A stretch of DNA of 64,000 nucleotides, taken from contig CAXKVR010000109.1 of NCBI GenBank assembly GCA_964058845.1, positions 310,001 through 374,000 of the forward strand, in the 5' to 3' direction. The notes beneath the pieces are model-generated. The model did no database searches. It saw only the letters and a list, made by a program, of their open reading frames with translations, and was not told where the DNA came from. How positions within the stretch are numbered: the first letter of the stretch is position 1; each line of letters begins with the position of its first letter. Position numbers and translations under genes: made by a program. Positions 11,707 through 23,954 of the stretch are shown here, in pieces. Source of the DNA: Carex sylvatica. Taxonomy: Eukaryota > Streptophyta > Magnoliopsida > Poales > Cyperaceae.

Positions 11707-13850
11707 ATCCAATTAAATAATGACACGTCGCAACAATTAGTGGGTTGGATCCAATTAATTCTATACGTGTACTAAATTATTTTTTCTCTCCCCAATTATT
11801 TTCTCTCTCCATAATAAAGTGAACAAATATATAAAAAAAAACAAAAGGAAAAAGGAAAGATCCACTGAACAATGCCACACCACAATCCTTATTGGGTCGG
11901 ATCTAATAAATTCAATACAACCCTGCAATTTGATATAGGGAATAAATGTCAATAATAAAAGATATAATCAATTTCCATGTAGCAACCACCAGTGGAACGG
12001 ATCCAATTAATATACGTACAATTCTTCAATTTGATACAAGGAAATAATGTCCACAGAAAAAAGCCACGTAAAAACCATTAATGGGTTGGTCCAGTTCAAT
12101 TATGTACAATCCTTTAATTTGATATAGTGAACAATCCCAGATTGCAACCATGAGTGGGTCGGATCAAATTAAGTTTTTTATAATTCTTCAATTTGATGTG
12201 GAGAACAAATGTCAGTTGAATACAAATATATAGTGAACAGTGACAGTATTAATGGTCGGATCTAATTAAAAGATATACAACCCTTCAATTTGATACAATG
12301 AACAAATGTTGAAAGAAAGATACAGTGAACAATACGACATAGCAACTATTTGTTGGTCCAATCAAACTAAATTCAATACTACCATTGAATTTGATACGTA
12401 AAGTAAACAAATGTCATAGAAAAAGAAAAGATACAGTGAACAATGCCTCGCGGAAACCATTAGTAGGTTAGGTTCCATTAGATACTGTGTAATCCTTCAA
12501 TTTGATTCAATGAACAAACGTCACTAGGAAAAAGAGATACAATGTACGATGCCACATAGAATACAATAGTGGTTCAGATCCAATTAAATTCTACAAAATC
12601 TTTCAATTTGATATAATGAATAAATGTTCGTATAAAAAAAATATACAATGAACAATGTCACGTCACAAACATTAGTGGATCAGATCCAATTAAATTCCAT
12701 ACTATCAATCAATTTGATATGGTGAATAAAAAAAGAAGATACAATGAACAATTCCACATGACAACTATTAGTGGATCGGATCTAATAAAATTACGTACAA
12801 TCCTTTAAAATGATACAATGGACAAATGTTATTAGAAAAACAAAGATGCAGTGAACAATGCCAAGTATCAACTATTCGTGGATAGGATCCAATTAAATTT
12901 TATAGCCGGACACAGGCTGATCCAGGGCTTGATAAAGGGTGGGTACCACATGCAGTAGCCTACTAAAACTGTAACTTTTTTCAATATTTTTGGGATTTTT
13001 CCTACATTTTACTTTACTTCACATAAGCGAGCAATCCATATTTGTTTTGTTCTTAACTAAAAGTGGGAAAGCTATATCGTACACTTTCCAATACTACCAA
13101 CCCTCTCGCAAAACAACAACTAAAGAAAACAAAAGATAATAACTCCCTCCAATGTGCAAACAGCACTGAAAAGACCACAATGCCATAGAAAAAGAAAAGA
13201 TACCGTGGATAATGCCACATAAGAACCATTAATAGTATAGGTTCAATTAAATTCTGAATAATACTACAATTTGATTAAATGAACAAATGTCAGTAGAAGA
13301 AAGAGATATAGTGTACGATGCCACGTAGAAAACAATGCCAAAGAAAAAGAAAAGATACCGTGAATAATACCACATAAGAACTATTAGTAGGTTAGGTTCA
13401 ATTAAATGTTGAGTAATACTTCAATTTGATTAAATGAATAAATGTTAATAGAAGAACTATAATGTACGATGCCACGTGGAAAGCAATAGTAGTTCTGATC
13501 CAATTAAATTCTGCAAAATCATTCAATTTGATATAGTGAACAAATCTTAATAAAAAGAGATACAATGAAGAATGTCACATCGCAACTATTAGTGGATTAG
13601 ATCCAATTAAATTCCATACTATCAATCAATTTGATACGGTGAATAAATGTCAATAGGAAAACAAGATATAGTGAACAATGCCACGAGGCAACTATTAGTG
13701 GATCAGATTTAAAATTATGTACAATCCTTTAATATGATACAATAAACAAATATAATTATTAGAAGAAAAAAGTTATAGTGAATAATGCTGTGTAGCAACT
13801 ATTAGTGGATCGGATCCAATTAATTTTTATACCCGGATCCAAGACTGATC
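11707..13850. repeat. Degenerate tandem family, period about 100-108 bp
   Basis: Units share a TTAGTGGxTCGGATCCAATTAA-like box, a CTTCAATTTGATA box and an AGTGAACAATGCCAC box. The AATTTGAT box occurs near 11926, 12028, 12115, 12189, 12285, 12390, 12498, 12605 and 12711 and continues after an interruption. Copies differ by many substitutions and small indels, so the array is old. I see no protein coding potential. At two places the units are interrupted by the same unrelated block (next feature). Confidence 0.85.
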
Positions 13851-14100
13851 AAGGGCTTGATAAAGGGTGGGTACCACATGCGGTACCCTACTAAAACTGT
13901 AATTTATTTCAATATTTTTTGGATTTTTCCTACATTTTACTTTACTTCACACAAACGAGCAATCAATATTTGTTTTTTCTTAACTAAAAGTGGAAAAGCT
14001 ATCACATACAGTTTCCAATTCCACCAACCCTCTCGCAAAACAACAACTAAAGAAACAAAAGATAATAACTCCCTCCAATGTCCAAACTGCACTGAAATGG
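12850..14100. repeat. 320-bp block duplicated about 930 bp apart inside the tandem family
   Basis: The block at about 12855-13180 recurs at about 13785-14098 in the same orientation. Both start in the GGATCCAATTAA box, share TGATAAAGGGTGGGTACCAC and then about 230 bp of matching single-copy-looking sequence, and end at TAACTCCCTCCAATGT followed by CACTGAAA. The spacing is close to nine of the ~105-bp units. That fits duplication of a multi-unit segment by unequal exchange. Short frames inside the second copy are not conserved in the first and are not genes. Confidence 0.85.
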
Positions 14101-14432
14101 CAACTCTATGAGTCAAGAAAAATAAATAAGAAATGCAAGTCATTGTGAATTCACCCATTTTAAATCCCCGTTTCCCCAATTTTCAATTATTTCACATTTT
14201 TCCTTGGTCTAAGAAGACCTTCTATCCAAATTTAAGAAAGATTTAAATATTTATTTCTTTTTTTACGAGTATATATAATGTTCATATATTTCTCTGATCT
14301 TTTGATTTCAAAATAAACACAACTTTAAAAAACAGCTAGCCTTTCACATACATCACATATGTTTGTATTGGATTTTGTACTAATGTGCAAATAATTAATT
14401 GGCTCACATGGCACTTAATCATATCACTAATA

Positions 14433-14673
14433 AAATTGTTCTCCCCTTTGTTTATTATCTTATCAATCAATTTGGGCAATTCAAACTTGACGGGAAAGTG
14501 TTGGAGATGCATAACTGCCCCATAGAAAAACCATGAGCATATTTGTACCCTCACGCTCTTTCTCCCTTCAATAGTTTTTCTATGGGGCAGTTATGCATCT
14601 CCAACACTTTCCCCTCAAGTTTGAATTGCACAAATTGATTGATACAAGAATGAAAAAAGGGGAGAACAATTTT
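14433..14673. repeat. Foldback of about 99-bp arms made from two opposed copia ends
   Basis: The left arm (14433-14531) is the reverse complement of the right arm (14574-14673) with roughly 88 percent identity; the loop is about 42 bp. The innermost 45 bp of the arms (containing TTGGAGATGCATAACTGCC) match almost perfectly. The right arm is contiguous with the minus-strand copia pol remnant at 14674-15050, so it is probably the end of the internal region plus the LTR start (TGTTGGAG...). The left arm is the same junction pointing the other way. A transcript across it would form a long hairpin, a possible small-RNA source; that is inference. Confidence 0.85.
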
Positions 14674-15050
14674 ACCAAGAAAAACTCCATTGGGATAAAA
14701 ACTCGGTTAAGGGAAAGAGAGTACAGTGCGTATAACGCTTTTTCTCATTTTGATATTATTGAATATTCTTCAATCGATGTAGACCTATCTTCTTTGTGAG
14801 TTGGTCAAAAACCTTTATCAATAAAGATTTTGTTAATAGGTCTGCTAGATTGTCGATTGATCGGACTTGGCAAACATCTATTATGCCTTCTTTTTGTAGA
14901 TCATGTGTCGAAAAGAACTTTGGCACGATATGTTTAGTCTGGTCTCCTTTGATATATCCATCTTTGATTTGTGCAATGTCTGTCGCATTATCTTCATATA
15001 ACGAGATAGAATTTTGCTTGATGTTTTCAAGTCCGCATTCTTCTTGAATA
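14674..15050 (-). pseudogene. Ty1/copia RNase H C-terminal remnant
   Basis: Read on the minus strand, 15047 to about 14781 encodes the end of a copia polyprotein. It includes SLYEDNATDIAQIKDGYIKG, then TKHIVPKFFSTHDLQ and VRSIDNLADLLTKSL. These are the conserved last motifs of copia RNase H, including the D-N of EDNA and the D of DLLTK. Sequence upstream (right of 15050) is not pol, so only about 90 codons survive. Downstream (left) the sequence runs through the usual short 3' region into the right arm of the foldback. Confidence 0.85.
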
Positions 15051-15059
15051 TTTTTATAT

Positions 15060-15500
15060 TTACTTTATTTTCAAATTTCAATCAATCAACTTTAAATAGA
15101 AGTCATTGTTGTTATTAAATTTTCATTTATCTAATTTCAATTCATCAACTTTATATAGAATTTGTTTTTTGTTATTACACTTTCATTTATCTAATTTCAA
15201 TTAATCAACTTCAGATGTTTATCTAAGTTTTGTTATATTTTTCAAATGCTGGATGATTTATACATGTAATTGACTAATAAATATAATAAGGTATCATATT
15301 AGCATGAAAAGAGAAAATAGAAATTGACTAAAATTGAGGTTGTATATTTGGAACTTTGGAAAGAGCTATTTCATTCAAAAATTAATTTCTAAGGTTTTAA
15401 TTTATTTTCCTTATTCGTCACAGAATAATGAAAAAAGGAAGTTCATAATTCTAAAATCCTACGTCAGGAGGTATATATATCACTATAATAAGTGCCTTGC
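15060..15500. repeat. Copy of an AT-rich dispersed repeat family
   Basis: Two to three tandem copies of a ~55-bp unit (CATTTATCTAATTTCAATTA, ATCAACTTTATATAGAATTT) are followed by a stretch containing GGTATCATATTAGCATGAAA and GAGGTTGTATATTTGGAAC. The same order of sequences occurs at 33180-33640. Parts occur at 30780-30970 and 38440-38515. No coding capacity is seen; it is probably an old non-autonomous element or satellite-like segment. Confidence 0.75.
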
Positions 15501-15678
15501 TACTGCTTAATAAGCTTGCATTTGTGGCAGATATAATGTTCAACAAATATTCAAATAAAATGTAAACCTAAAAAAATTATCAAAATTCCAAAATCTAAGT
15601 TACCTCTAAATAAATATTCCAGAAAACATCTCTGAAAATTCTAGAATTAGATTTATGATAATATGAGTAATTATTATT

Positions 15679-18000
15679 CAACGTCTTTAGGCTCTTCCAT
15701 TGCTGCCTCATCAGGTCGAAGAGAACTAGAAGATGACGCACCATCCTATATTAAAAAGAAAAATAATATTCAAGTTAGTGCAAAATAGCTAGTTCACATT
15801 GTTTCTTATAGCACCAATATATAATATGTCAATTATACTTACTTTCTGGCAGCTCTTAAGAGAATTTGGGTACATCATCTGATTCTCGCTAATAACTCTT
15901 TGCATACCTCTCTCGAACTCCTCATCTTGCATTTCTCCATGCGGATACTGTCAAGGATCTGCTTTAGTTGACTGAGGCACAAATAAAACCCCATATGTAA
16001 ACCCAATATGTAATCATCGACCACAAAATAATGGAATTAGTACTGAATAGGGGTCCACTAACACTCTGTTTATGAGTCCTAGAGCTAGCGCACGCTAAGT
16101 AACTGACACATCTCATTCATGATTGTTTGTCAATTCACATGTTTCCTTCTTTAGCAAATCATTTTTTGTATGTTGAAATTTGAAACCAATTTTCTTATCC
16201 AGTACACTAAAATATGTTTTGCTACGAAAATTATATTTGTGAATTAGTTCTATAACTCACCTATGCTTTCGGAGAATTGTTTTTCTCATTTGGCTTAGGA
16301 CCATCTAACAACCCAAGGTGGCGACGCACCTGTACTTGTGAGTACCTGGCTCGATATAATACTGAAATTAAAAAAAAAAAGATATATATGTTAGTAATGG
16401 CATTTTTTGTCAATAAAAATTCTAATTTAGTTGTTTAGAAATTACTGGAATGGAGTATGAAATTGCAATTTTTTTAGAAACCCTTCTTAGGTGCAGACAT
16501 AAAGGAGGGAGGTCCACAAAAAAATTGGAACAACCATATAATAAAATGTCCTTTGTACCCTGATATGATCTTCAATTTGGAAGAATACAAAAAATATAAC
16601 ACTAAATGTCTGCACAATTTTTCTAATAAAACACATCATAACAAACATAATTAATATTTACTACATTAAAAATCAGAACCCAACATTATTACAAGGGCAG
16701 TTATATCAAACTTAAAACCATAAAAAATCTAAATTCAGACATAAAGATAAACATAAATCAGCATAAACTAATAAACAGATAACATATAGATGTAAAAACG
16801 AATTTTACCTTGTCCTTCAAGCCAGCGGTTTTTCCTTCACCTCTGACGCGGTGATGAATTGTAAATCCAAATTCTGAAAAAAATCAGATATATTATAATA
16901 GTATGTATTGAATAAAATTAAATTTGTGCAAGACAAGTCAAGATTATTGGTGCACAGTGCAATGAGAGTCGAAGATTTCTTTATGATATAATAGTATTTT
17001 ATCCCTCATTAAGATTTGTTTTTAAATGTAAATTATTTATCTTCTGATCTCCAATCACAGATTGTATGACAATCAATTCGAAATAACTAATACCATAACA
17101 TCACCATATATATGGCATGAATTTAATTGCCAATGTTATGTGGCATTTTTTTTAATATAATATTGCAACTTATCTTTTACTATTTATCATTTATCAAATT
17201 CCGAATGGAAAACTTTATATTTTCTACTATGGTACTCTCTTTTTATACAGATATCGATGCAAATGAAATAATAGAAAATAATAATAAGAAATAAATGTTG
17301 GGTGGACTTCGTTCTAAACAACTTCTATGAAATATATGTATTTAAAATTAAAATTCAAAAACAAATCCATGACTATACTCCCTGTTAATGACTGCTTTTT
17401 AAATTGGAGAGAGGTGTAGCAGATTGCAATACAAACAAATCCATGACTTTACTCCCTACTAATGACTGCTTTTAAATTAATTTGGAAAATTCTTATCTTC
17501 ATACCAATTATCTTATCTTTGGTTTTTGTAAATTTTTATCTGATCTCATAGATCTTGAGTCAGTTGACTTGTCATTTACTTTTTACTTTATTTTGTTTCA
17601 ACAATTTCAGAACTTTTGTCACTTATTTCTTATTAAATAAAGTTTCAATATAGGGGTTTAATTTCCTAACAATAATAAAAGTATCGATTTAATTAAAAAA
17701 AATGTAACCTTGTGCGTTGTTCAACAATCGATATGTAAAATTGACAAAATAGGAGGAACAAAATTGTGTTATGTTAGTAAAAAAATATAAGAACTTACTG
17801 ATAAAACAGTGGCCGATACCAACAGAATCACAACTTCCAATTCTTATATATCTAATGAAATTCATGTTCTCTAGATTGCTTGGGTGTACATGTGGTGGTG
17901 GTCGTGTGCCCTTCGGTTATGTGTCTGTGTTGGAAGGGAGTGGTGAGAAGATTAGGAGGTTTGTTATTTTAGGGTGTCCTTCGGAATGGTTTTATTAAAG
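15679..18000 (-). pseudogene. Unrecognised multi-exon gene remnant
   Basis: Four minus-strand segments bounded by GT and AG join in one consistent frame. Part of a first exon ends near 17788 (donor GTAAGT). Exon two is about 16810-16874. Exon three, about 16262-16366, encodes RARYSQVQVRRHLGLLDGPK. Exon four, about 15848-15952, encodes GEMQDEEFERGMQRVISENQ. The last exon (15745-15674) encodes a Ser-rich, acidic tail ending in a stop. In this frame there is a TGA in exon two and a TAG at the end of exon three. Both would be explained by C-to-T changes of CGA and CAG, so the copy looks dead unless the splicing is different. I do not recognise the protein. A possible promoter lies near 18.2 kb. 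Confidence 0.35.
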
Positions 18001-18178
18001 GAATGAAGGGGAGAGACGCATAGCGGAGGCGTGATCAGACTTGATGAGTAAGTTTATTTGCTTCGTAATTGGAAAAATTTGAGAGGAAGAGGAGAAAGGA
18101 AGTGAGCTCGTTCATTATACTGATTGTTCTAAAACATGGCCTTAAAATAGAGACCGCCGTAATTTGATCTCCATATCA

Positions 18179-18202
18179 AAACCCTAGATTTTTAGGGTTT
18201 TT
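18179..18202 (-). promoter_or_regulatory. Paired telo-box-like motif (AAACCCTA / TAGGGTTTT)
   Basis: Two opposed AAACCCTA-type motifs lie about 400 bp upstream of the minus-strand gene remnant. Such boxes are common near transcription starts of plant housekeeping genes. The association with the remnant is inferred from position only. Confidence 0.35.
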
Positions 18203-19191
18203 TGAGGACTGTCATACATGATGATGGGTGAGACACCCATTACAGAATGGACGGCTCAGATGTAAAAAAAATAAAAATACTTAAAGAATAAGGTCATATT
18301 CGACAACGGGAATTATTTTGAAAATTGGATCAGTTGGGCATAGTTTCCCTGATGTCAATTTAACAGTTCCCAAATTAAAAAAAAAAAAATGAAACTCGTT
18401 GGAAAATTTGAAACATAAATGTTCGTGAGTACATGAATGTGTTTTTTTTTTTAAATATGTAACAATAATATAAATTTCTGTTAAATATATATATTCATAC
18501 TAAGCAATGATTTAGATAAATAATTAATACATATCAAACTCAAAAAATAATTATTGTGCATTGCATGACACATCAATAGCCATGTGTGTTTGATCAAATT
18601 TGAACATTTTGTTTGATCAATTCTTGTACTATTTAATTCTATTAGTCGCATATTAAATTCAACACAAAAGTACTACATCAATTTATCTAAAATTGTACCT
18701 GCATAAAAACATTAACTAAAAGATCCAAAAGTGCGGAAAATGGAACAAAGACACGAGGAATATGTAAAGTTTGCATACAGAAACATATGACTCAATTAAA
18801 AGGTTAGCACTTGTATTAACATATAATCCAAGTCATCTATTAACGGTTTGCTTTTATAGCAATTAATAGCTTAGCACTTGAATATTGAATCGGAAAATTC
18901 AGACTACAAATTTTACATCAAAGGTTAACATAATATTTGGAAAATAAATCTTTTTGGTCTTAATTAAATTCAATTATTCCACGAAATCTTCAATAAAAAA
19001 TGTGAAAAAAATATTTTGGATAAAGAATATGGGAATTGCTGTGGAGCTCCTCAACAGCTAACGAAAATAATACATATCCATGAGTATAGGCATGACCCTT
19101 ATTTTTTCTCAAAAAAAAAAAAAACATATCCATGAGTTTATTTCTTTTCCAGAAAAATTTATGAGAGAAGTTCAATCTAACGGGATCTAAC
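18203..19191. other. Intergenic stretch, nothing recognised
   Basis: AT-rich, with poly(A/T) runs and no convincing frame or repeat that I could recognise. Confidence 0.5.
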
Positions 19192-21028
19192 CACTACTAC
19201 AGCAAAATTTTCCAGCAAAATTTTCTAGAATGAACAAAAGTTTAAGGTTGAAAGTGTGATGATGTTCAAACATATAGCAAAAATAACTACATTTTATCTA
19301 GAAAATGACCAAAAACAAATGTGAATGAGCCATTTTTTTTATTTATTTACCGTAAACGTGTTTTTGAGTCATTTTGGCAGGTTTTGAAAAAAATTGTGAA
19401 TGAAGACCAAAAAAAAGCAAAAATATCATATTTAGGTGTAAAAGAAAATACCACTCAAATTGGACATAAAGCATACAACACCTCTCACAAAATGCGCAAA
19501 ATGAAGAATTTATGGAAATAATCTGCTAAGTACGAAGCTGGTGCGCCATAGCCATGCAGTACACGGCATTAGACTATGCCGCATGGAGACTGGGCCGGGC
19601 CTTCTAGAAAGCCTGCTTTGCTGCTAATTTTAGATTCTCTTGACTAATCAGAGGCTTACCCACGTTCTCCACTACTTCCATCATCATTTGGGAAGGCTAT
19701 AAATAGTGCTTTAGGAAGATTTTTATGAAGCATTCATTAATTCTAGCAGTCCTCATGGTCAAGTTAGGCTTAGGTTAATTACTCTATTAGAGAGAGGGTT
19801 AAGTCGATCGTGGCCGAGTAGATGGAAAATTCATCAAAGGAGGAAGAAGGTGATCCATCCGAAGGTCAAGGAAAATCCATCCATCTCCAATTGGATTGTA
19901 TTTTATTTTTTTATTTTTTATTGGCTTTGTTACTATGCCTATGAGAGGCCTTAGTTGGAACGACTCTAGGAAACCCAATTTGGATGAGGTCTTTAGGATT
20001 ATTTGAACAACTGGGTGGTATAGAGAAAATAATATTTTTATACTTGAAACACTTCAGTTTGGTAATTATAGAGATGATCGCCACATCTGAAAACCCTCAG
20101 ATCGCATAACAAGTATACCGGAGTACGTATGTGGTACTGATAGTGTCGTATTCGGTATAATTGGAAAACGACATAGAACTATACCGTATGCGGTTGCTGA
20201 TAGAAGAAACATTGAAAATTTAATGGTGCCAAATATTGAAAAACGGTGCCAAATATTCAAAAATTATATCATAAAAGAAACATTAACTGGTAGAAGAGGC
20301 ATAAATAGATTTAAAGCCCTAGGCAAAATCAAATTGATATTTATATTGGTTAGATCTTCGTCATAATCGATAAAAGATGTTAGGTACTTGGACGAGTTTG
20401 ATATTCAACATATATACATGATATACCTATATAATTAGAGAAACATTAATTCAACATTCAACATTCAACATTCAACATAAACAACATTCAACTTACATAT
20501 CCATAATTCAAGTAATATATTCAGCATTAATTCAACATAAACAACATACCAATTAAAGACAATGTGATTAGACAAGATGAAGAAATAAAGATGTAGAAGA
20601 GAGAGAGGAGGGAAGTTAATTCGAGTAGACAATGAGAGGGGTGAAAATTAATGACCTCGATCCAGTAAAGAGGTGTGAAATTAAAGTCTCTAAATTCTAA
20701 CTGTTCAAAGAATAACCAACAGAACATTTTTTTTCTACTTGTATCGGTACTAATGTATTAATTGATATCAGAAAAACATCAAATTATTATATCGGTTAGG
20801 ATAATAATACCTATATAATGAGTTAAATATATTCTAGCGGTACTCAAACAGTGGATGATAAAAGGAATTGGTGTATGTCTCCTATCGTTTCCTAGGGTGC
20901 AACTGATGGAATAATATTTGAATTTATTTACTAACTTGTCACAATACCTTTATTTTATCGGCTTCAGACCAGGATTGATCTAACATGTTAGAAAATGGAC
21001 GATAGAAGATCATATTTCTGTAGTAGTG
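19192..21028. mobile_element. Putative non-autonomous CACTA-like element
   Basis: The left end reads CACTACTACAGCAAAATTTT and the right end, reverse-complemented, reads CACTACTACAGAAATATG. This gives opposed CACTACTACAG termini 1,837 bp apart, as expected for CACTA (CMC/EnSpm) elements. The 3-bp flanks (AAC left, TTT right) do not match, so the target duplication has decayed or the two ends are unrelated. No transposase is visible. At 19540-20040 the interior has a GC-richer stretch with a TATAAATA box (about 19700), possibly an unrelated promoter or LTR fragment. Repeated GGTA/TACC words at 20110-20190 may be subterminal repeats. Confidence 0.45.
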
Positions 21029-21388
21029 TTTATTTGGCACCTTTTGGTTGAAATTTTCAATATTTATCTATATGTTTTTTCAACAATATTCATACACAAT
21101 AATAAAATTATCTTACCATACTTTATTGTAAAAACACTAAAAACTTGTATTTTTGTTGTTAAATGGTAAAAATAAATTATGACCACTTTATATATTAGAA
21201 ATAAAAGATTGTTCAAATAAAAATTGTAAATTTGAATATCTAGCTACAAAACGAATACCTAGTATAAAAGTGTAGGATCGATATAATCTGCTTGCAACGT
21301 AAAATGTAATCAATACTACATATTTAGCAACCTAATTATAGAGCATTTACTTACTTTTCTAGGTAATTTTGGAAGGTAACTGTTGTGT

Positions 21389-21400
21389 ATATATAGCTTT
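21389..21400 (+). promoter_or_regulatory. TATA box of the F-box gene
   Basis: GTATATATAGCTTT lies about 165 bp upstream of the proposed ATG at 21557, a plausible distance for a plant TATA box plus 5' leader. The leader holds a CT-rich tract (21440-21500), common in plant 5' UTRs. Confidence 0.45.
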
Positions 21401-21556
21401 AAATTTTGTTAGCTCATTCCGATCCACTAATTGATTACTCTCTCTCCCTCACTTTTTAAAATATATATATATATATCTCTCTTCTACGCCACAAAATTGC
21501 CTACTTCTGCCCTTGCTCTCAACAAATACTCACCTTGATTTGCTGTTTCGGAGCGG

Positions 21557-23954
21557 ATGACGAGGAAGAGGAACGTGGCTGTGTGCATATCTATGCTTCA
21601 TCAGGAGGAAGGTTACTTTTTTGAATATGGACTCTAATTATTGCTTGTCTTAACCGTCTGTGTGTTAAGGTCTAATAAAATATGATGCATCGTAGTACAT
21701 CACTATGGTAAAAGTTCAGTTTGTTTATGTTGTTGTGGCGTTGTGTTGGATAGGTATGGGCAGGGACAGGGTCAAACTTTCAAATTATATATGGAGGTAT
21801 CAAAGAAATTAATCATATAAATTTTTTATGATGATTATGAATACTCAAAATATTTTGCTCCTATCCACTTAACAATTGATTACTCATTTATAAGAATTTT
21901 TTTTAAAAAATAAATGGTACTGTAGGGATGGAATAATTTCCAGCAAAGCCAATAGGTTCATTTTGGTCCATAGTTGCATTTACGGGGGTATGCTTTGATA
22001 TTTGTGCCAGGTTAAAACGGATTGTACAAAATTGCAAATCTCATTAAATTTAGTATCATACTGGATCAGAAACCTAGGTTTACTTCGGCCGAAACTATTT
22101 TTAGAAATTTATTAATTATTTTCTAAAGAATCATAAAGGTGATTTTTCTAATTTGATAGAAGTAACAGTATACATGGAACGATTCCTTCAAACATTAACA
22201 AAGAAGTCCTATTTTATGGGTCGCAAAAAGGCCTATTTTATGGATCCCTTGAGGAACCGTATAAATGGTACGGTTCTTTTTAATAAATCAATTTTTTTTT
22301 AACCATTCTCGCTCTTAAGAATTTTTTTAATACTTTTGTAAAAAAAAAATAAAAAAAAATTGGGTTTTTGGTCGGATGAAAAAGTTATAACCGTTTCAAG
22401 TTGGGTTTTTTAATACTTATTTCAAATGACAATCTAAAATCATTGAAACTTATCTACTTCATGGGTAATATATTTGCATCCAAAATTTTTAAATTTTTCT
22501 ATCTATTTATTTCGTATAGAATCAACCGGTAAATAAATAATAAAAATAAATACATTAAAAATAATTTATAAATCTTATTTTTAACGATTTAAATTTTTAC
22601 TAGAATAATTACTTTTAATAAATTTTCATTTTCAATTTTGTTTCTTGTGGCATAGAAAACAGAATCTGTTTTTAAAAAGATTCACTCTTGTAGCAAAATC
22701 TAGCAACCATCCGTTTAGAGAATTATGTTCTTGATTGATTTATAAGTCTAATTCTGATATAGATATATTTTTCTTCTTCTTTTTATTTTTCTTCTTTTTA
22801 TCTTTTGATGTGCAGGGATCACTGTCTCCACATCTGAGTGTGAGAGGAACAACAAGATCCAGAGGCTCAACCAAGCTACATCACCTATCAGTACACTACC
22901 AGATGAGTTGATTATGGAGATCCTGTCGCGCTTGCCACCAAGGCCCTTCTTTCGCTGCAGAACCGTCTGCAAGTCATGGCTTTCCCTTTCCTCTGAAGCC
23001 CTGGGGCTCAACGAGCACTTACGACCAACTCTGTGCGGTATTTTCTACAACAATTTTTGCTCTGGTGTTGGATTTGTGAACTTATCTCATGGTGCTGACA
23101 AGGTGGAACTTGATAGAACGGTCTGCGCCTTATCAAATTATGATATTTTGAAAATAATTGACTACTGTAACGGGCTCCTCATTATTGAAGCTTTGAACAA
23201 GAACGCCCCTACTGTGCAAAATCTATATGTCTATAACCCGGCAACCCGAACTCTGCTTACCATGTTGTCCTTTAGTCCACCTTTTGACTTTCGAACTTTT
23301 TCTTTAGCTTTTGACCCTGGAGTGTACTCTCAGTTCCAGATCATCAGATTTTCAAACGGGAGTGATGATGGAGAAATATCTAGCTCCATTAATATTTTCT
23401 CGTTTAAGAGAGGAAAGTGCATAAGTAAAAAAGAATTGGTGTGTGACACAATGATCAAATTTTATTCGAAGGGCACTTTTGTTGAAGGAAGGGTGTATCG
23501 TATAACAACTCGTGGTGAAATCCTGAGCATCAATGCAAACGAATGCTCCTATCAGTTGATCAACCCTCCAGATATGACCAGTCGTGCTTTAGATAAAATT
23601 GGACAGTCTCAAGGGCTCTTGCATTATATATCTTTGTGCGAAAGTAAAGGATTGATGTATATTTGGGTTCTTAAGAGCTACACTCGACAAGAATGGAAAT
23701 TAAAGTACCAATTGAACCTTGATAAAATTTATTCAGTTCTGCAGCCTCATTGCAATGTTCTTGGTATCTACTCTCGCATATTTTTCTTGGGGCATTTTGC
23801 ATTTCATCCAGAGAAAGACATCCTTTTTATGCCTGTAGGATTATATGATTTCATGTCATTGGATATGAGCACAGGAAAAAGAAAGGAGTTGGTAAACATG
23901 GGTGAGCATATAGCGGGGGGTCCTTGGGCTTACATGCCTTGTTACTTGGTATGA
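21557..23954 (+). CDS. F-box protein with F-box-associated (kelch-like/FBA) C-terminal region
   Basis: Proposed structure: exon 1 is 21557-21611 (ATG, 18 codons plus one base), the intron is 21612-22815 (GT...TGCAG), and exon 2 is 22816-23954. The phases agree and the joined product is about 397 residues. An F-box lies at about residues 44-85 (STLPDELIMEILSRLPPRPF, then CRTVCKSWLSL). It would bind SKP1 and place the protein in an SCF ubiquitin ligase. The rest has the usual plant F-box-associated features: CNGLL near residue 125, YNPATR near 150, then beta-rich segments as in FBA-type propellers. The substrate is unknown. The frame is open from the splice acceptor to the stop, with no lesion. 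The intron contains a repeat with an inverted relative at 60.4 kb. Exon 1 rests on splice logic only. An alternative is that translation starts at the first in-frame ATG of exon 2 (22914), but this would cut off part of the F-box. Confidence 0.85.
21990..22200. repeat. Dispersed repeat in the F-box intron, inverted partner at 60315-60535
   Basis: The block contains TGCTTTGATATTTGTGCCAG, CGGCCGAAACTATTTTTAGA and AAAGGTGATTTTTCTAATTT. Its reverse complement is found at 60315-60535 with good identity. Just downstream (22254-22276) is an 8-bp perfect stem, GAACCGTA / TACGGTTC, with a 7-base loop. It may be an old non-autonomous element; no termini are obvious. Confidence 0.75.
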
